Under the pieces are notes generated by a model. It was not told where the DNA came from and ran no database searches. It worked only from the letters and a program-made list of their open reading frames with translations. Shown in pieces: positions 30,065 through 38,791 of a stretch of 61,557 bases of DNA (its first letter is position 1; each line of letters opens with the position of its first letter). Both the position numbers and the translations under genes were made by a program. This stretch comes from Bacteroidia bacterium 43-41 (GTDB taxonomy: Bacteria > Bacteroidota > Bacteroidia > Bacteroidales > Dysgonomonadaceae), in contig MKTD01000055.1 of the NCBI GenBank assembly GCA_001898165.1, positions 1 to 61,557 of the forward strand. The letters run 5' to 3'.

Positions 30065-31096
30065 ATGAGAAAACTTCTCCTGATCGTTGGTTCTTTACTG
30101 TTCTATGTGTCGTCTTCCTTTTCACAGGCCGATTTCCGGATCATGTTTTATAACGTGGAGAACCTGTTTGATACAACCGATGACCCTTTGAAGAACGACG
30201 ACGAGTTTCTTCCTGCCGGTTTAATGAACTGGAAACCATGGAAATACAGGGAGAAGCTCAAAAACATTACTCGTGTAATTACGGCTGTTGGCGGTATGCA
30301 ATCGCCTGCGTTGGTGGGGCTTTGTGAGGTCGAAAACGACAGTGTCCTTTTCGACCTCACCCGGCGGTCGCCGCTTCGGGCACAAGGTTATGAATATATA
30401 GTCACCAACTCTCCCGACGAGCGTGGCATGGATGTGGCTTTGCTTTACCAACGGCATCAGTTCAACCTGTTGGAAAAGAATGAATATGAGGTGATTTTTA
30501 GGGATAAGGCCACACGCCCCACACGAAACTTGCTTCACGCTGCCGGCAGAGTTGTCTCCGGCGACACCCTCGACGTTTTCGTTTGCCATTGGCCCAGCCG
30601 GAGTGGCGGTCGCCGCGAATCCGAACCTGCGCGGATAGATGCGGCAACCCTGTTGCGAAGGAAGACCGACAGCCTTTTTGCAATCAGAGGGAACGCCAAC
30701 ATTGTGATTATGGGAGATTTTAACGACTGTCCCGACGATAAAAGCATCTTCCGGACGTTGAAAGCAAGAAGTCTGAACTATCATCGTTCCGACAAAGAAC
30801 TGTACAATATGTTTTTCCATCGGCTGAAAGAGAAGAATTTCGGCACCTATTTCTTTCAAGGCAGGTGGGAGGTGCTGGACCAGTTTATCGTGAGTGGAAA
30901 CCTGTTGACGGATGACAATCCAATTTACATCAAAGGAAGAGAAGCACATATCTTCAAACCCGGTTTCCTGTTGGAGGAAGAGAAGGCCTCGGGTATAAAA
31001 CGTCCGTACCGCACCTATTATGGCCCGAGGTATAACGGTGGTTTCAGCGATCATTTACCGGTTTATATCGATTTTAAAATAAACCGGCCCCGTTGA
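30065..31096 (+). CDS. Exported endonuclease/exonuclease/phosphatase family protein
   Basis: 343 aa with a signal peptide (MRKLLLIVGSLLFYVSSSFS, cleaved near residue 20). The EEP fold motifs are in order: FYNVENLFDTTDD (metal Asn/Glu), VGLCEVEND, VCHWPSRSGGRRESEPARI (catalytic His region), IVIMGDFNDCPDD (Asp-Asn pair) and GFSDHLPVYIDF (final His). It should be an outer or periplasmic Mg-dependent phosphodiesterase, perhaps nucleic-acid scavenging. The substrate is not determinable. It starts 4 nt after pepD. Confidence 0.85.
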   Translation: MRKLLLIVGSLLFYVSSSFSQADFRIMFYNVENLFDTTDDPLKNDDEFLPAGLMNWKPWKYREKLKNITRVITAVGGMQSPALVGLCEVENDSVLFDLTRRSPLRAQGYEYIVTNSPDERGMDVALLYQRHQFNLLEKNEYEVIFRDKATRPTRNLLHAAGRVVSGDTLDVFVCHWPSRSGGRRESEPARIDAATLLRRKTDSLFAIRGNANIVIMGDFNDCPDDKSIFRTLKARSLNYHRSDKELYNMFFHRLKEKNFGTYFFQGRWEVLDQFIVSGNLLTDDNPIYIKGREAHIFKPGFLLEEEKASGIKRPYRTYYGPRYNGGFSDHLPVYIDFKINRPR

Positions 31097-31110
31097 TATT
31101 ACCCAAATCA

Positions 31111-31120
31111 AAACAGTTTC
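31111..31120 (+). repeat. AACAGTTTCT element between the EEP gene and pnp
   Basis: Exact 10-mer in context atcaaaacagtttctcaat, 14 nt after the EEP-gene stop and about 45 nt before the pnp promoter box. Confidence 0.5.
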
Positions 31121-31165
31121 TCAATATTTTATAGTTTTACTCGCTTCAAAACGAAAACTTTGTGC

Positions 31166-31173
31166 TATCTTTG
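31166..31173 (+). promoter_or_regulatory. -7 promoter box of pnp
   Basis: TATCTTTG followed by C, exact consensus, 40 nt before the pnp start. It also argues that the ATG at 31160, upstream of the box, is not used. Confidence 0.5.
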
Positions 31174-31213
31174 CAAGATTTTACATCCAAAAATTAATAA
31201 CAACAATTTATTT

Positions 31214-33358
31214 ATGACGAATCCAATTATCAAGCGAATCGAGTTGTCAGACGGACGCACGATTACGCTCGAAACGGGAAAATTGGCGAAACAAGCCGAT
31301 GGAGCGGTGGAGTTACGTATGGGCAACACCATGCTGCTGGCCACTGTTTGCGCCGCCAAAGACGCTACTCCCGGAGTAGATTTTATGCCTTTGCAAGTAG
31401 AATATAAAGAAAAATTCTCCGCTTTCGGAAGATTTCCGGGCGGGTTTATGAAAAGAGAGGGAAGGCCATCGGATTATGAAATACTTACCAGCCGTTTGAT
31501 CGACCGTGCCCTCCGTCCCCTTTTCCCCGATGATTATCACGCTGAAGTTTTTGTAACCGTTATGCTTTTCTCTGCCGACGGTGAAGATATGCCCGATGCA
31601 TTGGCCGGCTTGGCTGCTTCTGCCGCGCTTGCCGTTTCGGATGTTCCATTCAACGGCCCGCTGTCGGAAGTGCGTGTTGCCCGTATTGACGGACAGCTTG
31701 TTATCAACCCCACCTTTAGCCAGTTGGAAAAAGCCGATATAGATATTATGGTGGGTGCTACTATCGACAATATCATGATGGTGGAAGGCGAAATGAGCGA
31801 AGTTTCGGAAGCCGATTTGCTCGAGGCCATTAAATTTGCCCACGAAGAGATTAAAAAACATTGCCAGGCTCAACTGGAGCTGATGGAGCTTTGCGGAAAA
31901 ACCCAAAAACGTGAATATTCACACGAAGAAAACGACGAAGAGCTCCGCAAGCAAGTGTGGAGCGTATGTTATCCCAAAGCGTATGATATTGCATCTTCGC
32001 AAAATACCGACAAGCATGCGCGTATGGATGCTTTTGAAGCTATCCTGGAGGAGTTCAAGGAATCCATTCCCGAAGAGGAACGCGAAGCGAAAGCTGCTCT
32101 TGCCGACAAATATTATCACGACGTGGAAAAGGAGGCGATGCGCCGCTGCATCCTTGATGAAGGAAAACGTTTGGACGGAAGAACTACTACCGATATCCGC
32201 CCCATCTGGAGCGAAGTGGATTACATTCACGGCCCGCACGGGTCGGCAGTGTTCACGCGCGGTGAAACGCAGTCGCTCACAACGGTTACTTTGGGTACAA
32301 AATTAGATGAGAAAATTGTGGACGACGTGCTCAATCACAGCACAGAACGTTTTTTGTTACACTATAATTTTCCTCCGTTCTCAACGGGAGAGGCTCGTCC
32401 GCAACGTTCAACAGGACGTCGTGAAATCGGACACGGGAACCTGGCTCATCGTGCACTGAAGCGCATGATCCCGGATGGATACCCGTATGTTGTCCGCGTA
32501 GTTTCCGATATCCTTGAATCAAACGGATCGTCGTCTATGGCAACGGTTTGTGCCGGCACGCTGGCGCTTATGGATGCCGGAGTACAGATAAAAAAGCCGG
32601 TATCGGGTATTGCCATGGGATTGATTTCCGAAAATAAAGGGCAAAACTTTGCCATCCTTTCCGATATTTTGGGCGATGAAGACCACTTGGGCGATATGGA
32701 CTTTAAAGTGTGCGGAACCAAAGACGGTATTACCGCTACGCAGATGGATATCAAAGTTGACGGGTTGTCATACGAAATCCTCGAAAAAGCCCTTGCCCAG
32801 GCCAAAGCCGGGCGTGAACACATTATGGGTAAAATGATGGAGACCCTTTCCGAACCTCGTGCCGACTTGAAACCGCATGCTCCCAGGATTGAGGTTATCG
32901 AAATTCCGAAAGACTTCATCGGCGCCGTTATTGGCCCGGGTGGAAAAATTATTCAGGGTATCCAGGAAGAGACCGGTGCAATTATTACCATTGATGAGAT
33001 CGATAATAAAGGCCGTGTAGAAGTATCGGCTTCCAACAAAGATTCCATCGACGCTGCCATGCGCAAGATAAAAGGGATCGTAGCCGTTCCCGAAGTAGGT
33101 GAGGTATATGAAGCCACTGTTCGTTCGGTAATGCCTTACGGTGCGTTCTGCGAATTCCTTCCCGGGAAAGACGGGTTATTGCACATTTCCGAAATCGATT
33201 GGAAACGATTGGAAAAAGTGGAAGATGCCGGAATAAAAGAGGGCGATAAGATTACCGTAAAACTGATCGATATAGATCCGAAAACCGGTAAGTTCAAACT
33301 TTCACGCAAGGTGTTGCTGCCTCGTCCTCCAAAACCGGAACAGACAAATCAGGCTTGA
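31214..33358 (+). CDS. pnp: Polyribonucleotide nucleotidyltransferase (PNPase)
   Basis: Processive 3'-5' phosphorolytic RNA-degrading enzyme. The start at 31214 ([20 protein letters not shown]) gives 714 aa, the normal length. The longer frame from 31160 would begin upstream of the promoter box. Two RNase PH domains are present (first with [20 protein letters not shown]; second around [16 protein letters not shown]), with KH ([18 protein letters not shown]) and S1 ([20 protein letters not shown]) domains at the C-terminus. A terminator follows. Confidence 0.97.
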   Translation: MTNPIIKRIELSDGRTITLETGKLAKQADGAVELRMGNTMLLATVCAAKDATPGVDFMPLQVEYKEKFSAFGRFPGGFMKREGRPSDYEILTSRLIDRALRPLFPDDYHAEVFVTVMLFSADGEDMPDALAGLAASAALAVSDVPFNGPLSEVRVARIDGQLVINPTFSQLEKADIDIMVGATIDNIMMVEGEMSEVSEADLLEAIKFAHEEIKKHCQAQLELMELCGKTQKREYSHEENDEELRKQVWSVCYPKAYDIASSQNTDKHARMDAFEAILEEFKESIPEEEREAKAALADKYYHDVEKEAMRRCILDEGKRLDGRTTTDIRPIWSEVDYIHGPHGSAVFTRGETQSLTTVTLGTKLDEKIVDDVLNHSTERFLLHYNFPPFSTGEARPQRSTGRREIGHGNLAHRALKRMIPDGYPYVVRVVSDILESNGSSSMATVCAGTLALMDAGVQIKKPVSGIAMGLISENKGQNFAILSDILGDEDHLGDMDFKVCGTKDGITATQMDIKVDGLSYEILEKALAQAKAGREHIMGKMMETLSEPRADLKPHAPRIEVIEIPKDFIGAVIGPGGKIIQGIQEETGAIITIDEIDNKGRVEVSASNKDSIDAAMRKIKGIVAVPEVGEVYEATVRSVMPYGAFCEFLPGKDGLLHISEIDWKRLEKVEDAGIKEGDKITVKLIDIDPKTGKFKLSRKVLLPRPPKPEQTNQA

Positions 33359-33368
33359 AAAGCAATAA

Positions 33369-33380
33369 AACAGTTTCTAA
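33369..33380 (+). repeat. AACAGTTTCT element between pnp and iorA
   Basis: aacagtttctaa lies 11 nt after the pnp stop and just ahead of the terminator hairpin. Confidence 0.5.
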
Positions 33381-33381
33381 G

Positions 33382-33406
33382 GCGGACCCGAAAGGTTCGC
33401 TTTTTT
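33382..33406 (+). terminator. Terminator of pnp
   Basis: gcggacc pairs with ggttcgc (one G-U pair) over a cgaaa loop, followed by six T residues. Confidence 0.8.
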
Positions 33407-33463
33407 AGTACACATAATTTCTAAAAGAAAAGAGAAACAAAATTTTTGTTATACTATTTTTTA

Positions 33464-33471
33464 TACCTTTG
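33464..33471 (+). promoter_or_regulatory. -7 promoter box of the iorA operon
   Basis: TACCTTTG matches TAnnTTTG, with an upstream TTTG 15 nt away (shorter than usual). The 94-nt leader to iorA is made of short reiterated pieces (tctaa, attag, gacat types). Confidence 0.45.
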
Positions 33472-33565
33472 CAATCGACTTCTTTTAGACGGATAGATTA
33501 TTAGTCATTAGACCGATTGACAAATCTAATGTCTAACAGTGCAGTAGTCTAGAATCTATAATAAT

Positions 33566-35143
33566 ATGAATAAACAATTACTTTTAGGTGCGGAAGCAAT
33601 CGCACAGGCAGCGTTAGACGCGGGAATTTCTGGAGTTTACGCTTATCCGGGAACGCCATCCACCGAGATCACACAATTTATTCAGCAGTCGCTCCAGGCC
33701 CGGGACTCGGGTGTGCGATCGAAATGGTCTGCTAATGAAAAAACGGCTTATGAAGCAGCGCTCGGCATGTCTTATGCCGGAAAGCGTGCCTTGGTCTGTA
33801 TGAAGCATGTGGGGCTGAACGTGGCCGCCGATGCGTTTATGAATTCAGCCATTACCGGAGTTCACGGCGGATTGGTGGTGGTAGTTGCCGACGATCCGTC
33901 GATGCACTCATCGCAAAACGAGCAGGATAGCCGTGTCTATGGAAAGTTTGCAATGATTCCCGTTCTGGAGCCTTCCAATCAGCAGGAGACATACGATATT
34001 GTCCGTTATGCGTTCGATCTGTCGGAAGATATAAAGCTTCCCGTGTTGCTTCGCATTCCTACCCGGTTGTCGCATTCACGTGCAGTGGTTGCCGGAGCAG
34101 AAGCGATACCGCAAAACCAGCTTGCCCCCACTCAGGAGAAAAACAGGTGGATTTTACTTCCCGTTAACGCAAGAAAGGGCTATCACAGTTTACTTGAAAA
34201 GCAAGCTCAGTTGATAATTCTTTCTGAATTTTCCAAGTTCAATAAAGTAATACCCGGAACGGGTGATAAGGCTGTCATCGCATTCGGGATTGCCTACAAT
34301 TATGTAATGGAAGTGATCAGGACGTATAATCTCAATATACCGGTTCTGAAACTATCCCAATATCCATTGCCGGAAAAGAAAATGAGTGAGTTTACCGAAA
34401 AATACCGGGAAATTCTCGTTGCTGAGGAGGGTTATCCCGTTTACGAAGAATTGCTGAAAGGTTTTTTCGGAGATACAAAATTCCGGGGACGGTTAGATAG
34501 CACTTTGCCGCGTACGGGAGAGCTCTCCCCGAATATACTCGCGAAAGCGCTGGGTGTTAAAACGAATGACGAACAAGCCGTTCCTTCCATTGTTGCCCCG
34601 CGTCCGCCAATGTTGTGTAAGGGATGCAGCCACCGCGACCTGTTCGATGCCCTCGTCGGGGCTATGGAGTCGTATCCGCAACGGCACGTCTTCGGCGATA
34701 TCGGATGCTACACGTTAGGGGCATTATCACCCTACAATGCGATCAGTACGTGTGTGGATATGGGGGCATCTGTAACGATGGCGAAAGGTGCTGCCGATGC
34801 AGGGCTGTTCCCGGCAGTTGCTGTGATTGGCGACTCTACTTTTACCCATTCGGGAATTACCGGATTGCTGGACGCCGTGAATGATAAAAGTGCGGTCACC
34901 GTCATTATTTCCGACAACGGGACAACGGCAATGACGGGCGGGCAGGATTCATCGGGTAGCGGAAAATATTACGATATTTGTAAAGGTATTGGAGTGGATG
35001 AGAGTCACATCCGTGAAATTGTCCCGTTGAAAAGGAATTTCGAAGAGAACGTGAGGGTGATGAAAGAGGAGTTTGAATACGACGGTGTTTCGGTCATTAT
35101 CTCCCGGCGCGAATGTGTGCAAAGAATAAAGAGCAAAGAATAA
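33566..35143 (+). CDS. iorA: Indolepyruvate:ferredoxin oxidoreductase, alpha (TPP) subunit
   Basis: Oxidative decarboxylation of arylpyruvates (from Trp, Phe, Tyr) to arylacetyl-CoA with reduction of ferredoxin, or the reverse carboxylation. The 525-aa protein has a PFOR-like N-terminus (SGVYAYPGTPSTEITQF), the mid-protein CKGCSHRDLFDAL and the TPP-binding block GDSTFTHSGITGLLDAVNDK with SDNGTTAMTGGQ. The protein stops where archaeal and other long IorA carry a C-terminal two-cluster ferredoxin domain, so it is a short form. The last residues QRIKSKE are encoded by a heptanucleotide repeat tract, so the C-terminus looks recently modified. Confidence 0.92.
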   Translation: MNKQLLLGAEAIAQAALDAGISGVYAYPGTPSTEITQFIQQSLQARDSGVRSKWSANEKTAYEAALGMSYAGKRALVCMKHVGLNVAADAFMNSAITGVHGGLVVVVADDPSMHSSQNEQDSRVYGKFAMIPVLEPSNQQETYDIVRYAFDLSEDIKLPVLLRIPTRLSHSRAVVAGAEAIPQNQLAPTQEKNRWILLPVNARKGYHSLLEKQAQLIILSEFSKFNKVIPGTGDKAVIAFGIAYNYVMEVIRTYNLNIPVLKLSQYPLPEKKMSEFTEKYREILVAEEGYPVYEELLKGFFGDTKFRGRLDSTLPRTGELSPNILAKALGVKTNDEQAVPSIVAPRPPMLCKGCSHRDLFDALVGAMESYPQRHVFGDIGCYTLGALSPYNAISTCVDMGASVTMAKGAADAGLFPAVAVIGDSTFTHSGITGLLDAVNDKSAVTVIISDNGTTAMTGGQDSSGSGKYYDICKGIGVDESHIREIVPLKRNFEENVRVMKEEFEYDGVSVIISRRECVQRIKSKE

Positions 35144-35169
35144 AGAGCAAAGAATAAAGAGCAAAGAGT
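35121..35169 (+). repeat. Heptanucleotide tandem repeat AAAGAnY, iorA/iorB junction
   Basis: Seven consecutive 7-nt units alternating aaagaat and aaagagc (last unit aaagagt), equal to three perfect 14-nt units plus a partial. It covers the last codons and stop of iorA and most of the spacer to iorB. A second tract of the same type lies at 37073-37114. Confidence 0.9.
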
Positions 35170-35189
35170 GAAAACGAAGAGTGAAAAAT

Positions 35190-35768
35190 ATGAATAAAAA
35201 CATCATTATATCCGGTGTAGGCGGTCAGGGAATCCTGACAATAGCATCCATTATCGATTTGGCTGCCATGAATTTGGGGCTAAACGTCAAGCAAGCCGAG
35301 GTTCACGGAATGAGCCAGCGGGGTGGGGCGGTGGAATCGCATCTGCGGCTCTCATCCGATGAAATTTTCTCCGATCTCATTCCCGAAGGGAAAGCCGACC
35401 TTATCCTCTCCATCGAGCCGATGGAATCGTTACGATACCTTCCCTTTCTTTCACCCGGCGGCGTCATTATCACGGCTACAGAACCTTATGTTAATATCGC
35501 CAATTATCCCGAAGAAGAGAAGTTACTCGGAACCATTGCCGGTTCGGCTAATCACGTTTTTGTAAATGCCGATTTGCTGGCAAAGGAGGCGGGAAGCGCT
35601 AAATCGTACAACGTGGTCATGCTGGGAGCAGCGGCACCCTATCTGGACATTGCGACAGAAGAACTGGAAAAAGCCATCGGAATGTTTTTCAACCGGAAGG
35701 GAGAAGAGATGGTAAACCTGAACATAAAAGCCTTCCGTCTTGGATTGGCAAACTCATTGAACGAATAA
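35190..35768 (+). CDS. iorB: Indolepyruvate:ferredoxin oxidoreductase, beta (gamma-like) subunit
   Basis: 192-aa partner of IorA. It starts [22 protein letters not shown], the glycine-rich motif of the PFOR gamma domain, then [22 protein letters not shown], the strongly conserved IorB segment. ATG at 35190 is preferred; an in-frame GTG at 35181 would add three residues. No strong ribosome site is visible, and the upstream spacer is the purine-rich repeat. It is followed by paaK after only 2 nt, so the two are translationally coupled. Confidence 0.92.
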   Translation: MNKNIIISGVGGQGILTIASIIDLAAMNLGLNVKQAEVHGMSQRGGAVESHLRLSSDEIFSDLIPEGKADLILSIEPMESLRYLPFLSPGGVIITATEPYVNIANYPEEEKLLGTIAGSANHVFVNADLLAKEAGSAKSYNVVMLGAAAPYLDIATEELEKAIGMFFNRKGEEMVNLNIKAFRLGLANSLNE

Positions 35769-35770
35769 AG

Positions 35771-37069
35771 ATGATTTGGTCCCCCGAAATTGAATGTGCC
35801 GACAGGCAAAAGTTACACGAGTTGCAGAGCAAACGCCTGAGGGAAATGGTAAGGCGCCTCTATGAAAACGTTCCTGCCTACCGCAAGAAACTGCAGGAAA
35901 AGGGTATTGAACCAGGCGACATAAAAAGCGTGGATCAGTTAAAGGATTTGCCTTTTACCACAAAAGCCGATCTTCGCGATAATTATCCGTTCGGACTTTT
36001 CACTTTGTCGCAAACCGATGTGGTGCGCATTCACGCGTCGAGCGGGACAACGGGGAAACCTACGGTGGTGGGATATACGCAGCGCGATTTGGATATCTGG
36101 ACGGAGGTGGTTGCCCGAAGCCTTACGATGGCGGGCATTAACAAAGACGATACCATTCAGGTTGCCTACGGCTACGGACCGTTTACCGGCGGGCTTGGAT
36201 TGCATTACGGCGCCGAAAAAACAGGGGCGACGGTTATCCCTATCTCTACCGGGAACACCAGGAAGCAACTTCAGTTTATGACTGATTTCAATGCAACCGT
36301 TATCGCCTGTACTCCGTCTTATGCTGCCCATCTGGGAGAAAGTATCCTTAAAGAGGGAATATCGCCGAAGGATATAAAATTGCGTATTGGCGTTTTCGGG
36401 GCCGAGCCGTGGACAAACGAGATGCGCTCTCAGATTGAAAACCTGCTGAACATAAAGGCGTACGACATTTATGGTTTGAGCGAAATTATCGGCCCGGGAG
36501 TATCCATGGAGTGTGAATGTCAAGATGGGAACCATATTTTCGAAGACCATTTTATCCCCGAAATCATCGATCCCGAAACATTGGAAGTTCTTCCTTACGG
36601 CGAACTCGGCGAGCTCGTTTTCACTACCGTAACCAAAGAAGCCATGCCGCTTCTGCGTTATCGCACAAGAGACCTTACCCGGTTGTTTGTCGATAAATGC
36701 GATTGCGGGCGGACATTGGTGAGGATGGGGAAATGCCTCGGCCGGTCAGACGATATGCTTATTATCCGTGGTGTTAATGTGTTTCCCTCGCAGGTGGAAT
36801 CTGTTCTGCTCGAGATGGAAGAGGCATCGCCGCATTATCAGCTTATCATCAACAGGGAAGATAATCTGGATACCATGGAGATACGGGTGGAGATCAACGA
36901 ACGGTTCTGGTCCGACAGTATTCGTGAACTTGAAGGTATCCGCCGGCGCATAGACCACAACATAAAAAGTTTGCTGGGGATTGGCGCTGCCATTAAGCTG
37001 GTTGAACCTCACAGCATTGAACGCTCGGAAGGAAAAGCCAGGCGGGTTGTTGATAATAGGCGTATGTAG
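35771..37069 (+). CDS. paaK: Phenylacetate-CoA ligase
   Basis: AMP-forming arylacetate-CoA ligase. Beside iorAB it either activates phenylacetate or indoleacetate for reductive carboxylation to the arylpyruvate, or handles the arylacetyl-CoA made by IOR. The 432-aa protein has the adenylate loop [16 protein letters not shown] (about 92-107), [27 protein letters not shown] and C-terminal [20 protein letters not shown]. Length and motifs fit PaaK. The PPi released could feed HppA. The gene ends at a TAG followed by the second heptanucleotide tract. Confidence 0.93.
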   Translation: MIWSPEIECADRQKLHELQSKRLREMVRRLYENVPAYRKKLQEKGIEPGDIKSVDQLKDLPFTTKADLRDNYPFGLFTLSQTDVVRIHASSGTTGKPTVVGYTQRDLDIWTEVVARSLTMAGINKDDTIQVAYGYGPFTGGLGLHYGAEKTGATVIPISTGNTRKQLQFMTDFNATVIACTPSYAAHLGESILKEGISPKDIKLRIGVFGAEPWTNEMRSQIENLLNIKAYDIYGLSEIIGPGVSMECECQDGNHIFEDHFIPEIIDPETLEVLPYGELGELVFTTVTKEAMPLLRYRTRDLTRLFVDKCDCGRTLVRMGKCLGRSDDMLIIRGVNVFPSQVESVLLEMEEASPHYQLIINREDNLDTMEIRVEINERFWSDSIRELEGIRRRIDHNIKSLLGIGAAIKLVEPHSIERSEGKARRVVDNRRM

Positions 37070-37072
37070 AGC

Positions 37073-37114
37073 AAAGAACAAAGAACAAAGAACAAAGAGC
37101 AAAGAACAAAGAGC
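37073..37114 (+). repeat. Heptanucleotide tandem repeat AAAGARC, paaK/ACT spacer
   Basis: Six 7-nt units: aaagaac three times, aaagagc, aaagaac, aaagagc. It fills the spacer between the paaK stop and the ACT-domain gene. It is the same unit type as the tract at 35121-35169. Confidence 0.9.
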
Positions 37115-37121
37115 ACCAACT

Positions 37122-37547
37122 ATGATTATCAAACAATTATCTGTTTTTTTAGAAGATCGGTCGGGACGGCTTACCGATCTCACCCAAATATTGGCAGAAC
37201 ACGAGATCAATATTACTGCCCTGAGCCTTGCCGAGACAGCTGATTACGGCATTGTCCGAATGGTGGTTGGAAAGCCCGGCTGCGCAGAGGAATTCCTTCG
37301 GGAGGCCGGCTTCTCTGTGCGTCTTACCGATGTGGTTTGCGTCAATATGCCCGATCGGCCGGGTGCGCTTCATGAAGTGCTTAAGATACTGGCAGACAAT
37401 AATATCAATGTAGATTACATGTATGCTTTTTCGAATAAGGATGTGGCTTTGGGCGTTATTCGGGCAGCGGATATCGATCAGGTAATTGAAGTGTTGCAGA
37501 AAAATGAGATGCAGTTGCTTCGCCAGAGCGATATCTATCAACTTTAA
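37122..37547 (+). CDS. Tandem ACT-domain protein
   Basis: 141-aa protein of two ACT domains: residues 1-70 (IIKQLSVFLEDRSGRLTDLTQILAEHEINI) and 71-141 (VVCVNMPDRPGALHEVLKILADNNINVDYMYAF). ACT domains bind amino acids. Next to iorAB-paaK it is probably a sensor of aromatic or branched amino acids that modulates this pathway, but the target is unknown. The start at 37122 is chosen because the longer frame runs back through the repeat tract and paaK. Confidence 0.85.
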   Translation: MIIKQLSVFLEDRSGRLTDLTQILAEHEINITALSLAETADYGIVRMVVGKPGCAEEFLREAGFSVRLTDVVCVNMPDRPGALHEVLKILADNNINVDYMYAFSNKDVALGVIRAADIDQVIEVLQKNEMQLLRQSDIYQL

Positions 37548-37592
37548 TAACAGACATCAGACATCTAAATTTATCCAATATACTAATAAATT

Positions 37593-38789
37593 ATGACAAG
37601 ATTTGCACACAGTGTTTCCGCTTTGCGTTCATCGGAGATCAGGGATTTAATGAGCCTTGCCACTTCTCCCGGCATTATCTCTTTTTCGGGAGGGATGCCG
37701 GGCAACGAACTCTTTCCGTTGGATATGATTGACAATGTTTATCAATCACTTACCGAAAAAGAAAAACAGATTGCCATGCAATACGGTCCTACCAACGGCT
37801 TGCCGACGTTGCTGGAGTCCCTTTCGCAATACCTCGAAAAGAAAGGAATGCCGGTCAAAAAGAACCGTTTGATGATAACTACCGGGTCGTTGCAGGCAAT
37901 CAATATCCTGGCAAAAGCATTTATTGACCCAGGCGATAATATCCTGGTTGAGACGCCCTCTTTCATCGGTGCGTTATCCGCTTTCCGTTCGTACGAGGCC
38001 AACCTTGTTTCTGTTCCTCTCAAGGGGGATGGTATCGATATCGAAGTGTTAAAAACGAAGTTGGATACCACCGGCCCGAAACCGAAATTCCTCTATTTTG
38101 CCCCTAATTTTCACAATCCGGCGGGTATAATTTATTCCGAAGAGGTGAAACAACAAATGATTGAACTATTGACAGATAAAGATATTCCGCTTATCGAAGA
38201 CGACGTTTACAGCGATCTCTATTTCTACGAAGAGGATGTGCCGAAAATGGTAAACATAAAAACGATGGACCCCGAAGGGATTGATGTTTGCTTTACGGGA
38301 TCATTTTCAAAAATTCTCGGCCCCGGTTTGCGTTTGGGTTGGATGCTTGTCCCGGAACACATTTACAAGAAGTGCGAACTGATAAAACAATCTTTTGATG
38401 CTTGTTCGCCCAGTTTTTCACAAGTGATAGCCGATAAATTCATCCGCAACGGTTATATTTATGAATATACCGGAAATGTCCGGTTGGAGTATAGGAAGCG
38501 TGGGCTGGCCATGATTGAGGCGCTCGAAAAATATTTACCGGATTACGTTTCGTTCGAAAAACCACGCGGAGGGTTTTATATTTGGCTCCATCTGCCCGAT
38601 GGGACCGACAGCACGCTTATTTTGAAAAAAGCCATCGAAAAAGGGGTGGTTTTCGTCACCGGAAAAACATTCGACCCCGATGGAGTAAAAAACGATTGCA
38701 TGCGTGTGTCGTTTTGCAATACCGGCGTGGATGCTATTCAGAAGGGCATTCCTGTTGTGGCTGAAGCGATCCGGGAAGTTTGCGGATAA
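37593..38789 (+). CDS. PLP-dependent aminotransferase (class I/II, LysN/ARO8-like)
   Basis: 398-aa fold-type I aminotransferase with PLP lysine K240 in CFTGSFSKILGPGLRLGWM, the NP motif APNFHNPAGIIYS, GSLQAINILAKAF and C-terminal GGFYIWLHLPDG. It resembles the stand-alone relatives of MocR aminotransferase domains (2-aminoadipate or aromatic aminotransferases). In this operon it should interconvert aromatic amino acids and the arylpyruvates used by IorAB. It converges with the DUF5916 gene, with 2 nt between stops and no terminator. Confidence 0.9.
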   Translation: MTRFAHSVSALRSSEIRDLMSLATSPGIISFSGGMPGNELFPLDMIDNVYQSLTEKEKQIAMQYGPTNGLPTLLESLSQYLEKKGMPVKKNRLMITTGSLQAINILAKAFIDPGDNILVETPSFIGALSAFRSYEANLVSVPLKGDGIDIEVLKTKLDTTGPKPKFLYFAPNFHNPAGIIYSEEVKQQMIELLTDKDIPLIEDDVYSDLYFYEEDVPKMVNIKTMDPEGIDVCFTGSFSKILGPGLRLGWMLVPEHIYKKCELIKQSFDACSPSFSQVIADKFIRNGYIYEYTGNVRLEYRKRGLAMIEALEKYLPDYVSFEKPRGGFYIWLHLPDGTDSTLILKKAIEKGVVFVTGKTFDPDGVKNDCMRVSFCNTGVDAIQKGIPVVAEAIREVCG

Positions 38790-38791
38790 TT

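Noticed and set aside
31160-31213. Longer PNPase start at 31160
   Set aside because: The -7 promoter box at 31166-31173 would lie inside the coding sequence, and family length fits the start at 31214.
35121-37114. Repeat tracts as a CRISPR array
   Set aside because: Units are 7 nt, directly tandem with no spacers, and no cas genes occur.
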